The position numbers were made by a program, and so were the translations under genes. Under the pieces are notes generated by a model. The model ran no database searches. It saw nothing but the letters and a program-made list of their open reading frames with translations, and had not been told where the DNA came from. Shown here in pieces: positions 27,298-35,834 of a DNA stretch of 64,000 nt. The DNA is from UBA6522 sp965237785 (GTDB taxonomy: Bacteria; Pseudomonadota; Gammaproteobacteria; Steroidobacterales; Rariloculaceae): NCBI GenBank assembly GCA_965237785.1, contig OZ250159.1, positions 3,968,001 through 4,032,000 on the forward strand, read 5' to 3'. How positions within the stretch are numbered: position 1 is the first letter of the stretch; each line of letters begins with the position of its first letter.

Positions 27298-27762
27298 ATG
27301 GCTGAAAAGATTGTGATTCTCTTCGGCACCGTAAGTGGTACTTCCGAATTGGTGGCTGACGAAATATCGGAAAGCGATCTTGTTGAGTCGAGCGACCGAA
27401 TAGTTAACGTCGTTCCAATGGCCAAGGCTGAATTGAATGTGTTTAACGATACCAACGCCCGTTACCTCATTGTCACGTCGAGTTACGGGAAGGGGGAGAT
27501 TCCCGAGAAAGCACAGCGGTTTTTTGACGAGATCGACTGCAACAGGCCGGACCTGTCGCAAATTCGTTATGGGGTCATTTGTTTGGGGGACACGAAGTAT
27601 TCGCAAACATTCTGCGGGGCCGCCAAGTCGTTCGATCGGAAGCTTCTGGAGCTAGGCGCGGAGCGCGTTGGCGAGATGTGCAGAATCGACGCAAGTTCCG
27701 GCGACTTTCCGGAAGACGTTGCGCTGGAATGGTTCGAACAGTGGATTGGCTGTCACAAATGA
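27298..27762 (+). CDS. Flavodoxin-like FMN protein
   Basis: A 154-residue flavodoxin-fold protein. The phosphate-binding loop is FGTVSGTSELVADEI (residues about 8-22), the second FMN loop includes TSSYGKGEIPEKAQRFFDEI, and the third has CLGDTKYSQTFCGAAKSFDR, the pattern of MioC/nitric-oxide-reductase-type short flavodoxins. It is a likely electron carrier for an oxygenase encoded here, although HAAO-type cupins need no external electrons; it might keep the rubredoxin-like site reduced. It sits between the first cupin pair and the third TAXI gene, with 12- and 7-base spacers, so clearly in the same operon. Confidence 0.82.
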   Translation: MAEKIVILFGTVSGTSELVADEISESDLVESSDRIVNVVPMAKAELNVFNDTNARYLIVTSSYGKGEIPEKAQRFFDEIDCNRPDLSQIRYGVICLGDTKYSQTFCGAAKSFDRKLLELGAERVGEMCRIDASSGDFPEDVALEWFEQWIGCHK

Positions 27763-27769
27763 AGTCGCT

Positions 27770-28807
27770 ATGAAAGTGGGTCAAACAAACATGTTCAATT
27801 ATCCGAAGTGGTGGGACATGGAGGGTGCGCGACTCGATCGCTCGGTCACCCTGCGCTTCTACGGCGACTGGGGAATTGGCAATTTGCACGGCATTTGCGG
27901 TTGGTTGAGCATGATGATGGTCGATCGCACCGGGCCGCAGTCCCGCTTCGGGATCTGGAACGGTCGTGGCGGTGCGGACGCGATACGCGCGGTTGGCCGC
28001 GGGGAAGTCGACCTGGCATTGACGACACCCGCGGTCGCGGCGCGCATGGCGCTGGACGGTCGTGGCATCTACACCGGGGAGGCGTTTCCCCACATCCGCG
28101 CGTTGGGCCAGGTGTCCCATTGGGATCATTTGTTCTTCGCGGTTGACGCGCAGCTCGGCGTTCGCTCGTTTGATGACATTCGAGCACAAGAGCCGGCGCT
28201 GGTGATTGCGACCTGCCCGGACGACGGTGAGAACCTGGTCGGCTATGCGGCGGGACGAGTCATGAATGCGGCAGGAATCGATCGTGCCACGCTGGAATCG
28301 TGGGGTGGGGGTTACGTGACGACCGAGCGAGGAAACGGGGCCATCCTGGCCATGATGAACGGCTCCGCGAACGCAATTATTCATGAGGCCGTCATGAACA
28401 AGTGGTGGCAGTGGCTGGCCAATGAGAAAGACCTGGCGTTTATTCCAATTGAAGGATCTGTGCTCGAAGCGATGGAAACGAAGTACGGCTGGCGTCGCAA
28501 AGAACTTCCCGCCGGCTACTTCAGGGGTCTGGACGAAACGCTGCCGACGCTGGACTTCTCTGACTTTCTGCTGGTCGTACGGGATGACATGGCGGAGGAC
28601 GTGGCGCATCTGCTGACGTGGTGTCTCTGTGAGACACGGGCCGCATTCGAGCAGAAATACCACCACATGCCGCCGGAACGCAGTCCCGTGACCTATCCGC
28701 TGGAGCCGGAACAGATGGCTCAAACCCCAATCGCGCTCCATCGTGGTGCAAGGCGCTACTACGAGGAGGCGGGTATTTCGATTCATGCCGCGAGCGCGGC
28801 GGCCTAG
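27770..28807 (+). CDS. TAXI-type solute-binding-fold protein without signal peptide (3)
   Basis: A 345-residue third paralog: MFNYPKWWDMEGARLDRSVT, GEVDLALTTPAVAARMALDG, SGSANAIIHEAVM-like central segment (NGSANAIIHEAVMNKWWQ) and the C-terminal PIALHRGARRYYEEAGI. ATG 27770 starts 7 bases after the flavodoxin stop; the in-frame extension back to 27668 lies inside flavodoxin and is rejected. No signal peptide is present. It ends SAAA and stop within TAGGAG, which also supplies the ribosome site of the next gene. It is more diverged from copies 1 and 2 than they are from each other, so it is likely the older branch. Confidence 0.72.
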   Translation: MKVGQTNMFNYPKWWDMEGARLDRSVTLRFYGDWGIGNLHGICGWLSMMMVDRTGPQSRFGIWNGRGGADAIRAVGRGEVDLALTTPAVAARMALDGRGIYTGEAFPHIRALGQVSHWDHLFFAVDAQLGVRSFDDIRAQEPALVIATCPDDGENLVGYAAGRVMNAAGIDRATLESWGGGYVTTERGNGAILAMMNGSANAIIHEAVMNKWWQWLANEKDLAFIPIEGSVLEAMETKYGWRRKELPAGYFRGLDETLPTLDFSDFLLVVRDDMAEDVAHLLTWCLCETRAAFEQKYHHMPPERSPVTYPLEPEQMAQTPIALHRGARRYYEEAGISIHAASAAA

Positions 28808-28816
28808 GAGACTTCG

Positions 28817-29533
28817 GTGAGCGACACGAAAACCGACCAACTCAACATATTGCCTCCGGCAGAGGACAAGCCTCCGCTGAAGGTCAACGTGTACCGGCAT
28901 ATGCAGTTGGCCAATACGCAGTTGGCGCCGCTGTTTCCCTATCACGCGGAGGGGGACATCGTTCCGACCGGGATCATTTTTCGGGGTGGAGACGGTGACG
29001 ACTACGGTTTCTTCCAGCATACCAATACCGTGGATGAAGTCGGGCTGTGCTGGGGAGGCGGTGGGCCCCGCGTCAGGGCCGGCCAGGTTGCCGTAGGCGG
29101 GCGAACGCACGGTGTCGGTGGGCACGGAATGAACGACGCGCAGTTCTTCATTGTGATGACCGTCACGCAGCGTCAAGTGGATGGACAACTCCAATCGGAA
29201 GCCATCCAGTTCCTATGCGAGAAGTGCCAACAGGAACTTTTCCGGCTCGAGTTTCCAGCCAACATGAGAGCAGTTGCCGAATCCGGAGCCAGCCCAAGCT
29301 TTGCCGACTTCAGTCGCTTCCCCCCGTTGGCGACGATCGAAGGAACGGAACGGGCCGCGGTGAGCTACAACGCCGATGAGGCGAAACATAAGTGCCCGGA
29401 GTGCGGACACGAGAACAGAGCCTTCCCAAATCGGGCGTGGGGCTGGTGGCAGTACGTAAAGCATACGCAGATCGTTGAGAAAGCAAGAGCAACGCTCGAC
29501 GAGGCGGGCGGTGGCAAGGGGAGCGCGTCATGA
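28817..29533 (+). CDS. Long HAAO-like cupin (2)
   Basis: A 238-residue cupin like the one at 26038. QHTNTVDE keeps the H-x5-E iron spacing, GGRTHGVGG offers a third His, and CEKC plus CPEC give the paired cysteines near the C-terminus. The N-terminus carries PPAEDKPPLKVNVYRHMQLA, also found in the long cupin at 35118. GTG 28817 is preceded by AGGAG. It overlaps the next, short cupin by four bases (ATGA), strongly supporting a two-subunit enzyme. Proposed role: Fe(II) ring-cleaving dioxygenase subunit; substrate unknown. Confidence 0.75.
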   Translation: MSDTKTDQLNILPPAEDKPPLKVNVYRHMQLANTQLAPLFPYHAEGDIVPTGIIFRGGDGDDYGFFQHTNTVDEVGLCWGGGGPRVRAGQVAVGGRTHGVGGHGMNDAQFFIVMTVTQRQVDGQLQSEAIQFLCEKCQQELFRLEFPANMRAVAESGASPSFADFSRFPPLATIEGTERAAVSYNADEAKHKCPECGHENRAFPNRAWGWWQYVKHTQIVEKARATLDEAGGGKGSAS

Positions 29534-30084
29534 GTCGCAAACGAATGCTCAGTACATTCGGGGAGGTACGAAAACGGGGGCCGTACGATGAATACCCGGT
29601 CTTGCCGGCGGACGTCGATCCACAACTGCATCTCGGCAAGAACGACCGCCAACAGCCGTTCTTCCTGATTTGCGAGAAGGATACCGTGATCGCGCAGCTC
29701 ACCGGCGAGGGAGTTGTCGAGTTCAGGAATTCGTCCGTGAACTACTTTTCCGTGGAGCCGGGGGACAATGTGTATGTGCCTGGTGGAACGCCGCACCGTT
29801 TCTCGCCGAAGTCCGAGTCGATTCAATACCGATATCGAGCGGCGCAACCAGGATTGGAAGGTGTCGCCTGGTACTGCGGATCATGTGGAAACGAGCTCGC
29901 GCGCGAGATCTGGGATACCAGCAAGGAACTGCCGCAGGAGGGCTATCTGCGTGCTTGCCGGCAGTTCAACAGCAATCGGGGCCAGCGAACCTGCCCATGC
30001 GGTGCGGTTCATCCGCAGGTCGACCTGACGCCCTACAACTGGTCGGCAGTTGCCGCGGAGCTTCGTAAAGAGAAGTCGGAATGA
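29530..30084 (+). CDS. Short HAAO-like cupin (2)
   Basis: A 184-residue partner cupin. The HAAO-like path is DEYPVLPADVDPQLHLGKND, QPFFLICEKDTVIAQLTG, YVPGGTPHRFSP and GLEGVAWYCGSCGNELA. As in the first short cupin the H-x5-E motif is lost, though GTPHR keeps its His. The second cysteine pair is TCPCG, a CxC rather than CxxC, so even the rubredoxin-like site may be altered. It begins MSRKRMLSTFG, a start that reappears on the unrelated gene at 35831. Translationally coupled to the long cupin. The second TonB receptor follows after 56 bases. Confidence 0.75.
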   Translation: MSRKRMLSTFGEVRKRGPYDEYPVLPADVDPQLHLGKNDRQQPFFLICEKDTVIAQLTGEGVVEFRNSSVNYFSVEPGDNVYVPGGTPHRFSPKSESIQYRYRAAQPGLEGVAWYCGSCGNELAREIWDTSKELPQEGYLRACRQFNSNRGQRTCPCGAVHPQVDLTPYNWSAVAAELRKEKSE

Positions 30085-30140
30085 ACGAACGCGATCATTC
30101 GGACATGGCTTGAGTGTCATACGGGAATTGGGGGAAATTT

Positions 30141-32582
30141 ATGAAAGACCTGAATGTGTCAAGAACCGTCGTGCCGAGACCTTCATCTGCGTTCATCGGT
30201 GCACTGTGTGTAGCGATGATCCTTTTGCCCAGCGGCAATGTCGCCGCCCAGGATGAGGAGAGTGAACGCTCGGCGGCGATCGAAGAAATCATCGTCACGG
30301 CCCGTAAACTCGAAGAGAACCTTCAGGATGCGCCGTTGTCGATCACCGCGCTCACGACGGTGAATATCGAGGAACAGAATATTGAAGACCTGAGTAACCT
30401 CACCGGGTCCGTTCCAAACCTCGTCGTCGACGGATCCTCGGGTACCGGAGGTAGTGATTTCATGGCCCAGATCGCGATTCGCGGCCTGGGTCAGATCGAC
30501 GATCAGATCCTCGCCGACCCGGCGGTGGGGGTTTTCATTGACGGCGTCTACTACGCTCGACTCGCGGGCGCGGTCATGGACGTCCTGGACCTGGAACGGA
30601 TCGAAGTTCTTCGCGGTCCCCAGGGGACCCTGTTCGGAAAGAATACGATGGGCGGTGCAATCAGTCTCGTCTCCGCGCTACCCGATGAGAACTTCGATGC
30701 AACATTCCAGCTCGGCCTTGGAGACTACAACCGTGTGGACGTGGGTGGAAGCGTTGGCGGAACAGTCGTCGAGGACAAGCTGTTCGCAAAGTTCTCACTC
30801 ATGAACAGGGACCGGGAGGGGTACGGGACGAGACTGGCGGACGGGGTCGATCTCGGCAACGTTAATTCGACCGCCGGACGAGGCGTTCTTCGTTGGCTAC
30901 CGAGTGACACCGTCGAGGTAACGGCCATCGCCGATTTCACGCGGAAACGCGAGGAAGCGATGTTTCAGAAGACCGTCGCGGTCGACCCGAACGCAGGCGC
31001 CCTGCGACTGTACAACCGCTTTGCGGTACCGAGGTTCGGCGACCTGGTACCCCCCGGGTACCGGATCGATGAATCCACTATTCCGCCGGATCCCTATACC
31101 ACGAACGCGCTGGGCCCCAGTCGAAACGATCTGGACAACCGGGGGCTTTCGGTGTCGATCAGCTGGCAGGCGCGGGAGAATCTGTCGCTGACATCCATTA
31201 CAGCCTACCGGGACATGGCGTCGTTCATCATTGGAGACGGCGATGGTACGCCGTTACCCTATTACGGTCTCAACCTCGATAACGAGCAGGACCAGTTCAG
31301 CCAGGAATTGCGTCTGAATGGGCAATCCGGCGATGGCCGGTTCCAATGGGTTACCGGCGCGTACCTCTTCCATGAAGACGTGTCGAGTTTCAATCCGTTC
31401 CGACTTTACTCGGGCCTTTACCCGGCACTGGAGAACCTCCCGTTTGGCATCGATCTCAGTGGGGGGGCAGGCTTCTTCGTGATCGGGTGCCCGCGACCGC
31501 TAAGGCCCCCGAACTGCATGAATCCGACTAACAGAGTGTTCGATCTGGAGAACGATGCCTATAACGGTGTCACGAACGATTCGTGGGCCTTGTTCACCCA
31601 GGGTTCCTACCAACTGACGGAACGGCTGGGCCTTACGGCCGGATTGCGTTTGACTCACGATGAGAAGGTATTCACGTTGACCTCCATCAACGTCTTCTCC
31701 GGGAGGCATAACTTGCCGCCCGGGACGCGCCTGGAGGATGCGTGGGAAGAGGTCACGCCAATGGCGAGTCTTGAGTATCGGCTAACGCCGGACGCTCTGC
31801 TGTACGGCTCGGTGGCACAGGGCTTCAAAGGCGGCGGCTGGAATCTCAGGACCAGCAGGATCAAGGAACTCAGACCCTTTGCCCCCGAGACCGTTACTAC
31901 ATACGAGGTGGGACTCAAGAGCGAATGGCTGAATCAGCGTCTGCGGCTGAATGCGGCAGCTTATTTCAACGATTACAATGATCTTCAGCTTCAATACTCT
32001 GTTCCCGACGGCTTCGACAACTTGAATATTGTCGGCAATGTCGCAAAGGTGACCGTGCAGGGTTTCGAGGTCGAACTGACGGCCAGACCCACTCCCAATT
32101 TCGACCTCAACATTGGCCTTGGGTATATCGACGACGAATTCAAGGAGCTCGATCCGGAGTTGGCCAACGACAGAAACAGGATAACGCAAAAACCCGTGAT
32201 TACCCTGGATACGCAACTCCCGAAGGCGCCGGAGTGGTCTTCGAACGTTGGGCTGAAGTACACGTTCCCTCTGCAAAGTGGCGGGGAGTTGTCGATACGT
32301 GGTGACTATCGTTACACCTCGGAGTATTTTCACCGTTTCGACAACCTCTCGTTCTCGGCTGCGGGTTTCCGCGATGACCTCGGTTTGTTGGGGGTTAACG
32401 TCGCGTACGTGGCCGCGGACGGGAATTGGCAGTTGGTGCTATCCGGAACCAATCTCACGGACGAACTGTATTCGACCGGCGGCACCGATGCCGGTGCCCC
32501 GGGCGGGAATGGGGTCTCGGTGGCGGCTTTTGGGCCACCCGGTATGTGGGCGCTCACGTTTCGACGCCATTTTGGTAACTGA
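30141..32582 (+). CDS. TonB-dependent outer-membrane receptor (2)
   Basis: An 813-residue outer-membrane receptor. The signal peptide runs to about residue 39 (GNVAAQDEE), and the TonB-box/plug start is IEEIIVTARKLEENLQDAPL. Plug motifs include GVFIDGVYYARLAGAVMDVL and LRGPQGTLFGKNTMGGAIS, and the barrel ends ALTFRRHFGN. The pattern resembles receptors of Sphingomonas-like oligotrophs that import aromatic or plant-derived molecules. ATG 30141 follows GGGGGAA; the nine-codon extension to 30114 is less likely. Its place after the cupin operon suggests uptake of the substrate those enzymes act on, which cannot be named. It is of a different subfamily from the receptor at 9457. Confidence 0.9.
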   Translation: MKDLNVSRTVVPRPSSAFIGALCVAMILLPSGNVAAQDEESERSAAIEEIIVTARKLEENLQDAPLSITALTTVNIEEQNIEDLSNLTGSVPNLVVDGSSGTGGSDFMAQIAIRGLGQIDDQILADPAVGVFIDGVYYARLAGAVMDVLDLERIEVLRGPQGTLFGKNTMGGAISLVSALPDENFDATFQLGLGDYNRVDVGGSVGGTVVEDKLFAKFSLMNRDREGYGTRLADGVDLGNVNSTAGRGVLRWLPSDTVEVTAIADFTRKREEAMFQKTVAVDPNAGALRLYNRFAVPRFGDLVPPGYRIDESTIPPDPYTTNALGPSRNDLDNRGLSVSISWQARENLSLTSITAYRDMASFIIGDGDGTPLPYYGLNLDNEQDQFSQELRLNGQSGDGRFQWVTGAYLFHEDVSSFNPFRLYSGLYPALENLPFGIDLSGGAGFFVIGCPRPLRPPNCMNPTNRVFDLENDAYNGVTNDSWALFTQGSYQLTERLGLTAGLRLTHDEKVFTLTSINVFSGRHNLPPGTRLEDAWEEVTPMASLEYRLTPDALLYGSVAQGFKGGGWNLRTSRIKELRPFAPETVTTYEVGLKSEWLNQRLRLNAAAYFNDYNDLQLQYSVPDGFDNLNIVGNVAKVTVQGFEVELTARPTPNFDLNIGLGYIDDEFKELDPELANDRNRITQKPVITLDTQLPKAPEWSSNVGLKYTFPLQSGGELSIRGDYRYTSEYFHRFDNLSFSAAGFRDDLGLLGVNVAYVAADGNWQLVLSGTNLTDELYSTGGTDAGAPGGNGVSVAAFGPPGMWALTFRRHFGN

Positions 32583-32587
32583 ACCGG

Positions 32588-33454
32588 ATGATGCAGGACG
32601 TGGTTGGGATAACAGGGCGATTTGCGATGAACTCGGTTGTGAGCAGTCTGGCAGGTCTGCTGAAGCCCATGCCCTCGATCTCGACGCTGTGGATGCTTTT
32701 CGTGTCCTTTCCCGGGGTTGCCCAGGACGGCGCGCCGAATTTCGCGGGCGTTTGGAGCTCACCCTCCACGAGCGTTGACAACGAGGGCTGGCGATTCGAG
32801 GATTTCCGCTGCACCATCGGCTGCGACGCGGAGGCATATGCTCACCTTCGCGTTTTCGCAAGCGATCCGGCAAACGAGGATCTTCCCTACACGGAGCTCT
32901 TTGGCGAGATGGATCGGTACGCCCTCGAGCGGCTTCCGCCCCTCCTGACGGACGAGGGGCTGGCGGTCCGGGCCGCGTTGGACCCGACCGAAGACCCGTC
33001 GCTCGAGTGCATTCCCTTCGGTTTCATCAGGACGGCCCTGAGTCCCTACCCGATGGAGATCTCGCAGTCCGACGGGCGGCTCGACATTCGCTATGAGGAA
33101 TGGGGGGCTTCGAGGACGATTTACCTGGATGGCCGCGGTCCCCCGGAGGATGAGCCCCCGAGCCTGCTTGGACACTCCGTTGGCCGGTACGAGGGATCCG
33201 CGCTGATCGTTGAGACCACCGGCATCAGTGCAAATATTTTCTGGCCACACTGGTCGCTCGCGTACAGCGATCGACTCCGTACGGTCGAACGCTATACCGT
33301 CGTCGAGGATGGCGCCAGGTTGGAGCTCGAGCTGACGGTGGAAGATCCGGTCATGTTTCGCGAGCCGTGGGTCCTGTACAAACCGCGACTATCGACGCCG
33401 GACGAACGGATTCACGCGTACGATTGCGTAGTGGGGGCAGGAACGGGTCGCTGA
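32588..33454 (+). CDS. Exported protein of unknown function, homologous to the C-terminal half of the 35831 protein
   Basis: A protein of up to 288 residues. A hydrophobic segment (STLWMLFVSFPGVAQD, about residues 32-47) reads as a signal peptide, so the real start may be 32627 or 32669 rather than 32588. I do not recognise a named family. The mature part has IPFGFIRTALSPYPMEISQS, LGHSVGRYEGSALIVETTGI and RTVERYTVVEDGARLELELT. The same path (YPMEIVD, LGFSVGHWDGGTLVVTTDAI, RIVERFTPTADGSRLNYQAI) occurs in residues about 210-345 of the protein at 35831, where it is fused to a DUF6152 domain. The next gene here encodes a free DUF6152 protein, so the two probably act together in the periplasm. Confidence 0.65.
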   Translation: MMQDVVGITGRFAMNSVVSSLAGLLKPMPSISTLWMLFVSFPGVAQDGAPNFAGVWSSPSTSVDNEGWRFEDFRCTIGCDAEAYAHLRVFASDPANEDLPYTELFGEMDRYALERLPPLLTDEGLAVRAALDPTEDPSLECIPFGFIRTALSPYPMEISQSDGRLDIRYEEWGASRTIYLDGRGPPEDEPPSLLGHSVGRYEGSALIVETTGISANIFWPHWSLAYSDRLRTVERYTVVEDGARLELELTVEDPVMFREPWVLYKPRLSTPDERIHAYDCVVGAGTGR

Positions 33455-33494
33455 AGGCCCGTCGGCGCCGAATGATCTTGGGAGAGAACGACCG

Positions 33495-33932
33495 ATGAAA
33501 GAGAACCTCCATGTAATGCTTGCCGCCAGCCTCCTGGTGTTGACGACCCCGGCGTACACGCACCACTCGTTTCCGGCGTTCTACGATCCAAACACCCTGG
33601 TATCCGTCGAAGGTGTCGTGACCCGGTACCGGTTCATCAGTCCGCATACGCGTATCGAGCTGAACGCCACGGATGAAGGCGGGGCGATAGAAGCGTGGGT
33701 GATCGATGGCGATAGTCCCAGCATCCTGACGCGCATGGGATTCACGGGGGATGAACTCAAGGAGGGCGACGTCGTCACGATCTCCGGTTTCCCGGCGCGC
33801 GATGGCTCCAATCGGATGCAATGGCTCAACATCGTGTTGTCGGATGGAACCAGGCTTGAGGGTAGGGCTCCGTCGGCCAATCGAGCCGCCGAAGAGGCAA
33901 TTGAGCGACAACGCCGACAATCACGTGAGTAG
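33495..33932 (+). CDS. DUF6152-family exported protein
   Basis: A 145-residue exported protein of the DUF6152 family. It has a signal peptide (about residues 1-21, ending PAYT) followed at once by the conserved HHSFPAFYDP, then VSVEGVVTRYRFISPHTRIE and GDVVTISGFPARDGSNRMQW, a small beta-barrel-like domain. Function is unknown; members occur next to aromatic or sugar catabolism genes with TonB receptors. The start ATG is at 33495 after GGGAG. It follows the preceding exported protein by 40 bases and overlaps the MFS gene, and the fusion at 35831 links it with the preceding protein. Confidence 0.8.
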   Translation: MKENLHVMLAASLLVLTTPAYTHHSFPAFYDPNTLVSVEGVVTRYRFISPHTRIELNATDEGGAIEAWVIDGDSPSILTRMGFTGDELKEGDVVTISGFPARDGSNRMQWLNIVLSDGTRLEGRAPSANRAAEEAIERQRRQSRE

Positions 33933-35121
33933 AAACCCGGACCAGTCAGCCGTCGCACTCTCTCAGCGGCTGACACTCCTGTGTTTGAGCTGTCTCACAC
34001 TCATCGCTGCGACCATGATCGCACCGGCTCTGCCCGCCATGGCTCGAGCCTTCCCAGCCGTTCCCAACGCCGAATACCTCTCTCGCATCGCATTGACCGT
34101 CACGGCGCTCGCGCTCGCGATCACGGCCCCTCTGGCGGGCGTGCTGATAGATCGGTTCGGGCGCAAACGGATACTGAGTCTTTCGCTATTGTTGTATACG
34201 CTGGCCGGTGCGTCAGGTCTATTCCTGGCCGATCTGTACTGGATCGTGGCGAGCCGGTTCGTGTTGGGGATGGCGACGGCCGGAATCCATACCGCGGTCA
34301 TAACGCTCATAGGCGACCATTTCACGGGAGCGGAGCGAGCCCGCTACATGGGTCTGCAGCATGCCGTCGTCAGCTTCAGCGGCGTAGTGTTGTTCAGCGT
34401 CGCCGGAGTCATCTCGGAGACAAGCTGGCGGACGCCGTTTGCCCTCTACCTGGTTGGTGTGATACTGCTGCCCGCGGCCCTGTCCTGGATCGCCGAACCG
34501 CGAGGTGTTCATCCGTCCAATGGCCGGCGGCGCCACCGCTGGAGGCCGGGAGGCTCCCTGTTACTGGTGTGCGGGCTCGGTTTCCTGTTTGTTACCGGCA
34601 CGCATGTCATCCCGATCTACCTGCCCTTTTTGGTTGCCGAGGCCGGCGGGCCGGCGCGACTTGGCGGGTTCGGACTGGCGCTCTTCATGGCGGCATCGGC
34701 TGTTACCGCAAGCCTCTACGGCCGCATCAAGGTTGGGCTCGGCTTCTCGGTCGTTTTCGGCGCCGGGTTTGGTCTGCTGGCGCTGGGGCTGGCGTTCGTG
34801 GATGCAGCTGACGGCTTGCTGCTCTCGGGCTTCGGCCTCGTGCTGGTCGGCATAAGCATGGGCATGTTGGTGCCGAACGCGCACCTCTGGGTGACGGAAC
34901 ATGTCGCGGCGGAGTTTCGCGCCAGCGCTCTGGGAATCCTGACGAGCTGCTTCTATCTTGGGCAGTTTGCCTGCCCGCTCCTGACCCAGCCGATCATAGC
35001 GAGCGCAGGGGTTCACCAGGCGATCGCCGTCACCGCGACGTTGATGGCGTGCGTCTCGATATTGTCCTTCGCTCGGCCACTCTTCCGGCAGCTTGAACTC
35101 AGGCTCAGGAGCAGTCAATGA
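33925..35121 (+). CDS. MFS transporter
   Basis: A 398-residue major facilitator with about 12 membrane helices. The loop between helices 2 and 3 is GVLIDRFGRKRILSLS, close to the G-x3-D-R-x-G-R-R/K consensus; helix 4 has RFVLGMATAGIHTAVITLI and helix 10 GISMGMLVPNAHLWVTEH. Such proteins export drugs or import small organic acids by proton exchange. The start is uncertain: GTG 33925 overlaps the DUF6152 stop by eight bases, while TTG 33901 lies only three bases after AAGAGG. Earlier in-frame codons to 33751 lie inside DUF6152 and are rejected. The gene ends just before the third long cupin, so it is probably part of the same catabolic transcript. Confidence 0.82.
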   Translation: MSRNPDQSAVALSQRLTLLCLSCLTLIAATMIAPALPAMARAFPAVPNAEYLSRIALTVTALALAITAPLAGVLIDRFGRKRILSLSLLLYTLAGASGLFLADLYWIVASRFVLGMATAGIHTAVITLIGDHFTGAERARYMGLQHAVVSFSGVVLFSVAGVISETSWRTPFALYLVGVILLPAALSWIAEPRGVHPSNGRRRHRWRPGGSLLLVCGLGFLFVTGTHVIPIYLPFLVAEAGGPARLGGFGLALFMAASAVTASLYGRIKVGLGFSVVFGAGFGLLALGLAFVDAADGLLLSGFGLVLVGISMGMLVPNAHLWVTEHVAAEFRASALGILTSCFYLGQFACPLLTQPIIASAGVHQAIAVTATLMACVSILSFARPLFRQLELRLRSSQ

Positions 35122-35834
35122 ACGACACAAGGTCGCAAGAACTCGTCATGCCGCCTCCGCCGCAGGACAAGCCTCCGCTGAAGGTCAACGTATACCTGCA
35201 CATGCAGCTCGCCAACACACAGCTCGCACCGCTGTTTCCCTACCACGGGGAGGGCGACATCGTTCCGCTCGGAACCATTCACCAGGGTGGCAGCGGGCTC
35301 AAGCATGGCTTTTTCCAGCATACCAATTCCGTGGATGAGGTCAGTCTGTGCTGGGGCTCTGACGGTTCCCGCGCGCGGCCCGGTCAGGTAAGGGTGGGAG
35401 CGCGGACCCACGGTGTCGGTGCGCCGGGGCAGGATGATCCGGTGTTCTTTGCCCTCATGACCAATTCGCAGCGTCAGGCGGAAGGAGAACTACAGTCGGA
35501 AGTCATGCGGTTTCTCTGTGAGAACTGTCAGCACGAGCTTTTCCGGCTCGAGTTCCCCGCCAACATGAGAGCAGTCGCCGAGTCCGGAGCCAGTCCCGGC
35601 TTTGCCGATTTTCATCACTTCCCGCCCTTGTCGACGATAGAGGGAGCCGAGAGGGCGGCCGTGAGCTACAACGCCGATGAGGCCAATCGAAGGTGCTCGG
35701 AGTGCGGCCACGAGAACAAACCCTTCCCCAAGGATGTCTGGGGTTGGTGGCACTACATGAAGCACACCGAGATCGTCGAGAAAGCGCGAGAGACGCTTGA
35801 CCGGCCAGACGGGGATGATAGGAGCGGATCATGA
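35118..35834 (+). CDS. Long HAAO-like cupin (3), lacking a short partner
   Basis: A 238-residue paralog of the cupin at 28817: DKPPLKVNVYLHMQLANTQL, QHTNSVDE with H-x5-E, GARTHGVGA with the third His, and CENC/CSEC cysteine pairs. ATG 35118 overlaps the MFS stop (ATGA). The other two long cupins are each followed by a short cupin; here the gene is instead coupled by an ATGA overlap to a DUF6152 fusion protein. That downstream gene starts MSRGRLLSTWG, very like the start of the short cupin at 29530. The short partner therefore seems to have been replaced, and this subunit may work alone or with a short cupin from the other loci. Confidence 0.75.
   Translation: MNDTRSQELVMPPPPQDKPPLKVNVYLHMQLANTQLAPLFPYHGEGDIVPLGTIHQGGSGLKHGFFQHTNSVDEVSLCWGSDGSRARPGQVRVGARTHGVGAPGQDDPVFFALMTNSQRQAEGELQSEVMRFLCENCQHELFRLEFPANMRAVAESGASPGFADFHHFPPLSTIEGAERAAVSYNADEANRRCSECGHENKPFPKDVWGWWHYMKHTEIVEKARETLDRPDGDDRSGS

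Noticed and set aside
27575..29194. 539-codon minus-strand open frame
   Set aside because: Antisense to the TAXI and cupin genes; similar antisense frames occur opposite the other TAXI copies, as expected in GC-rich DNA.
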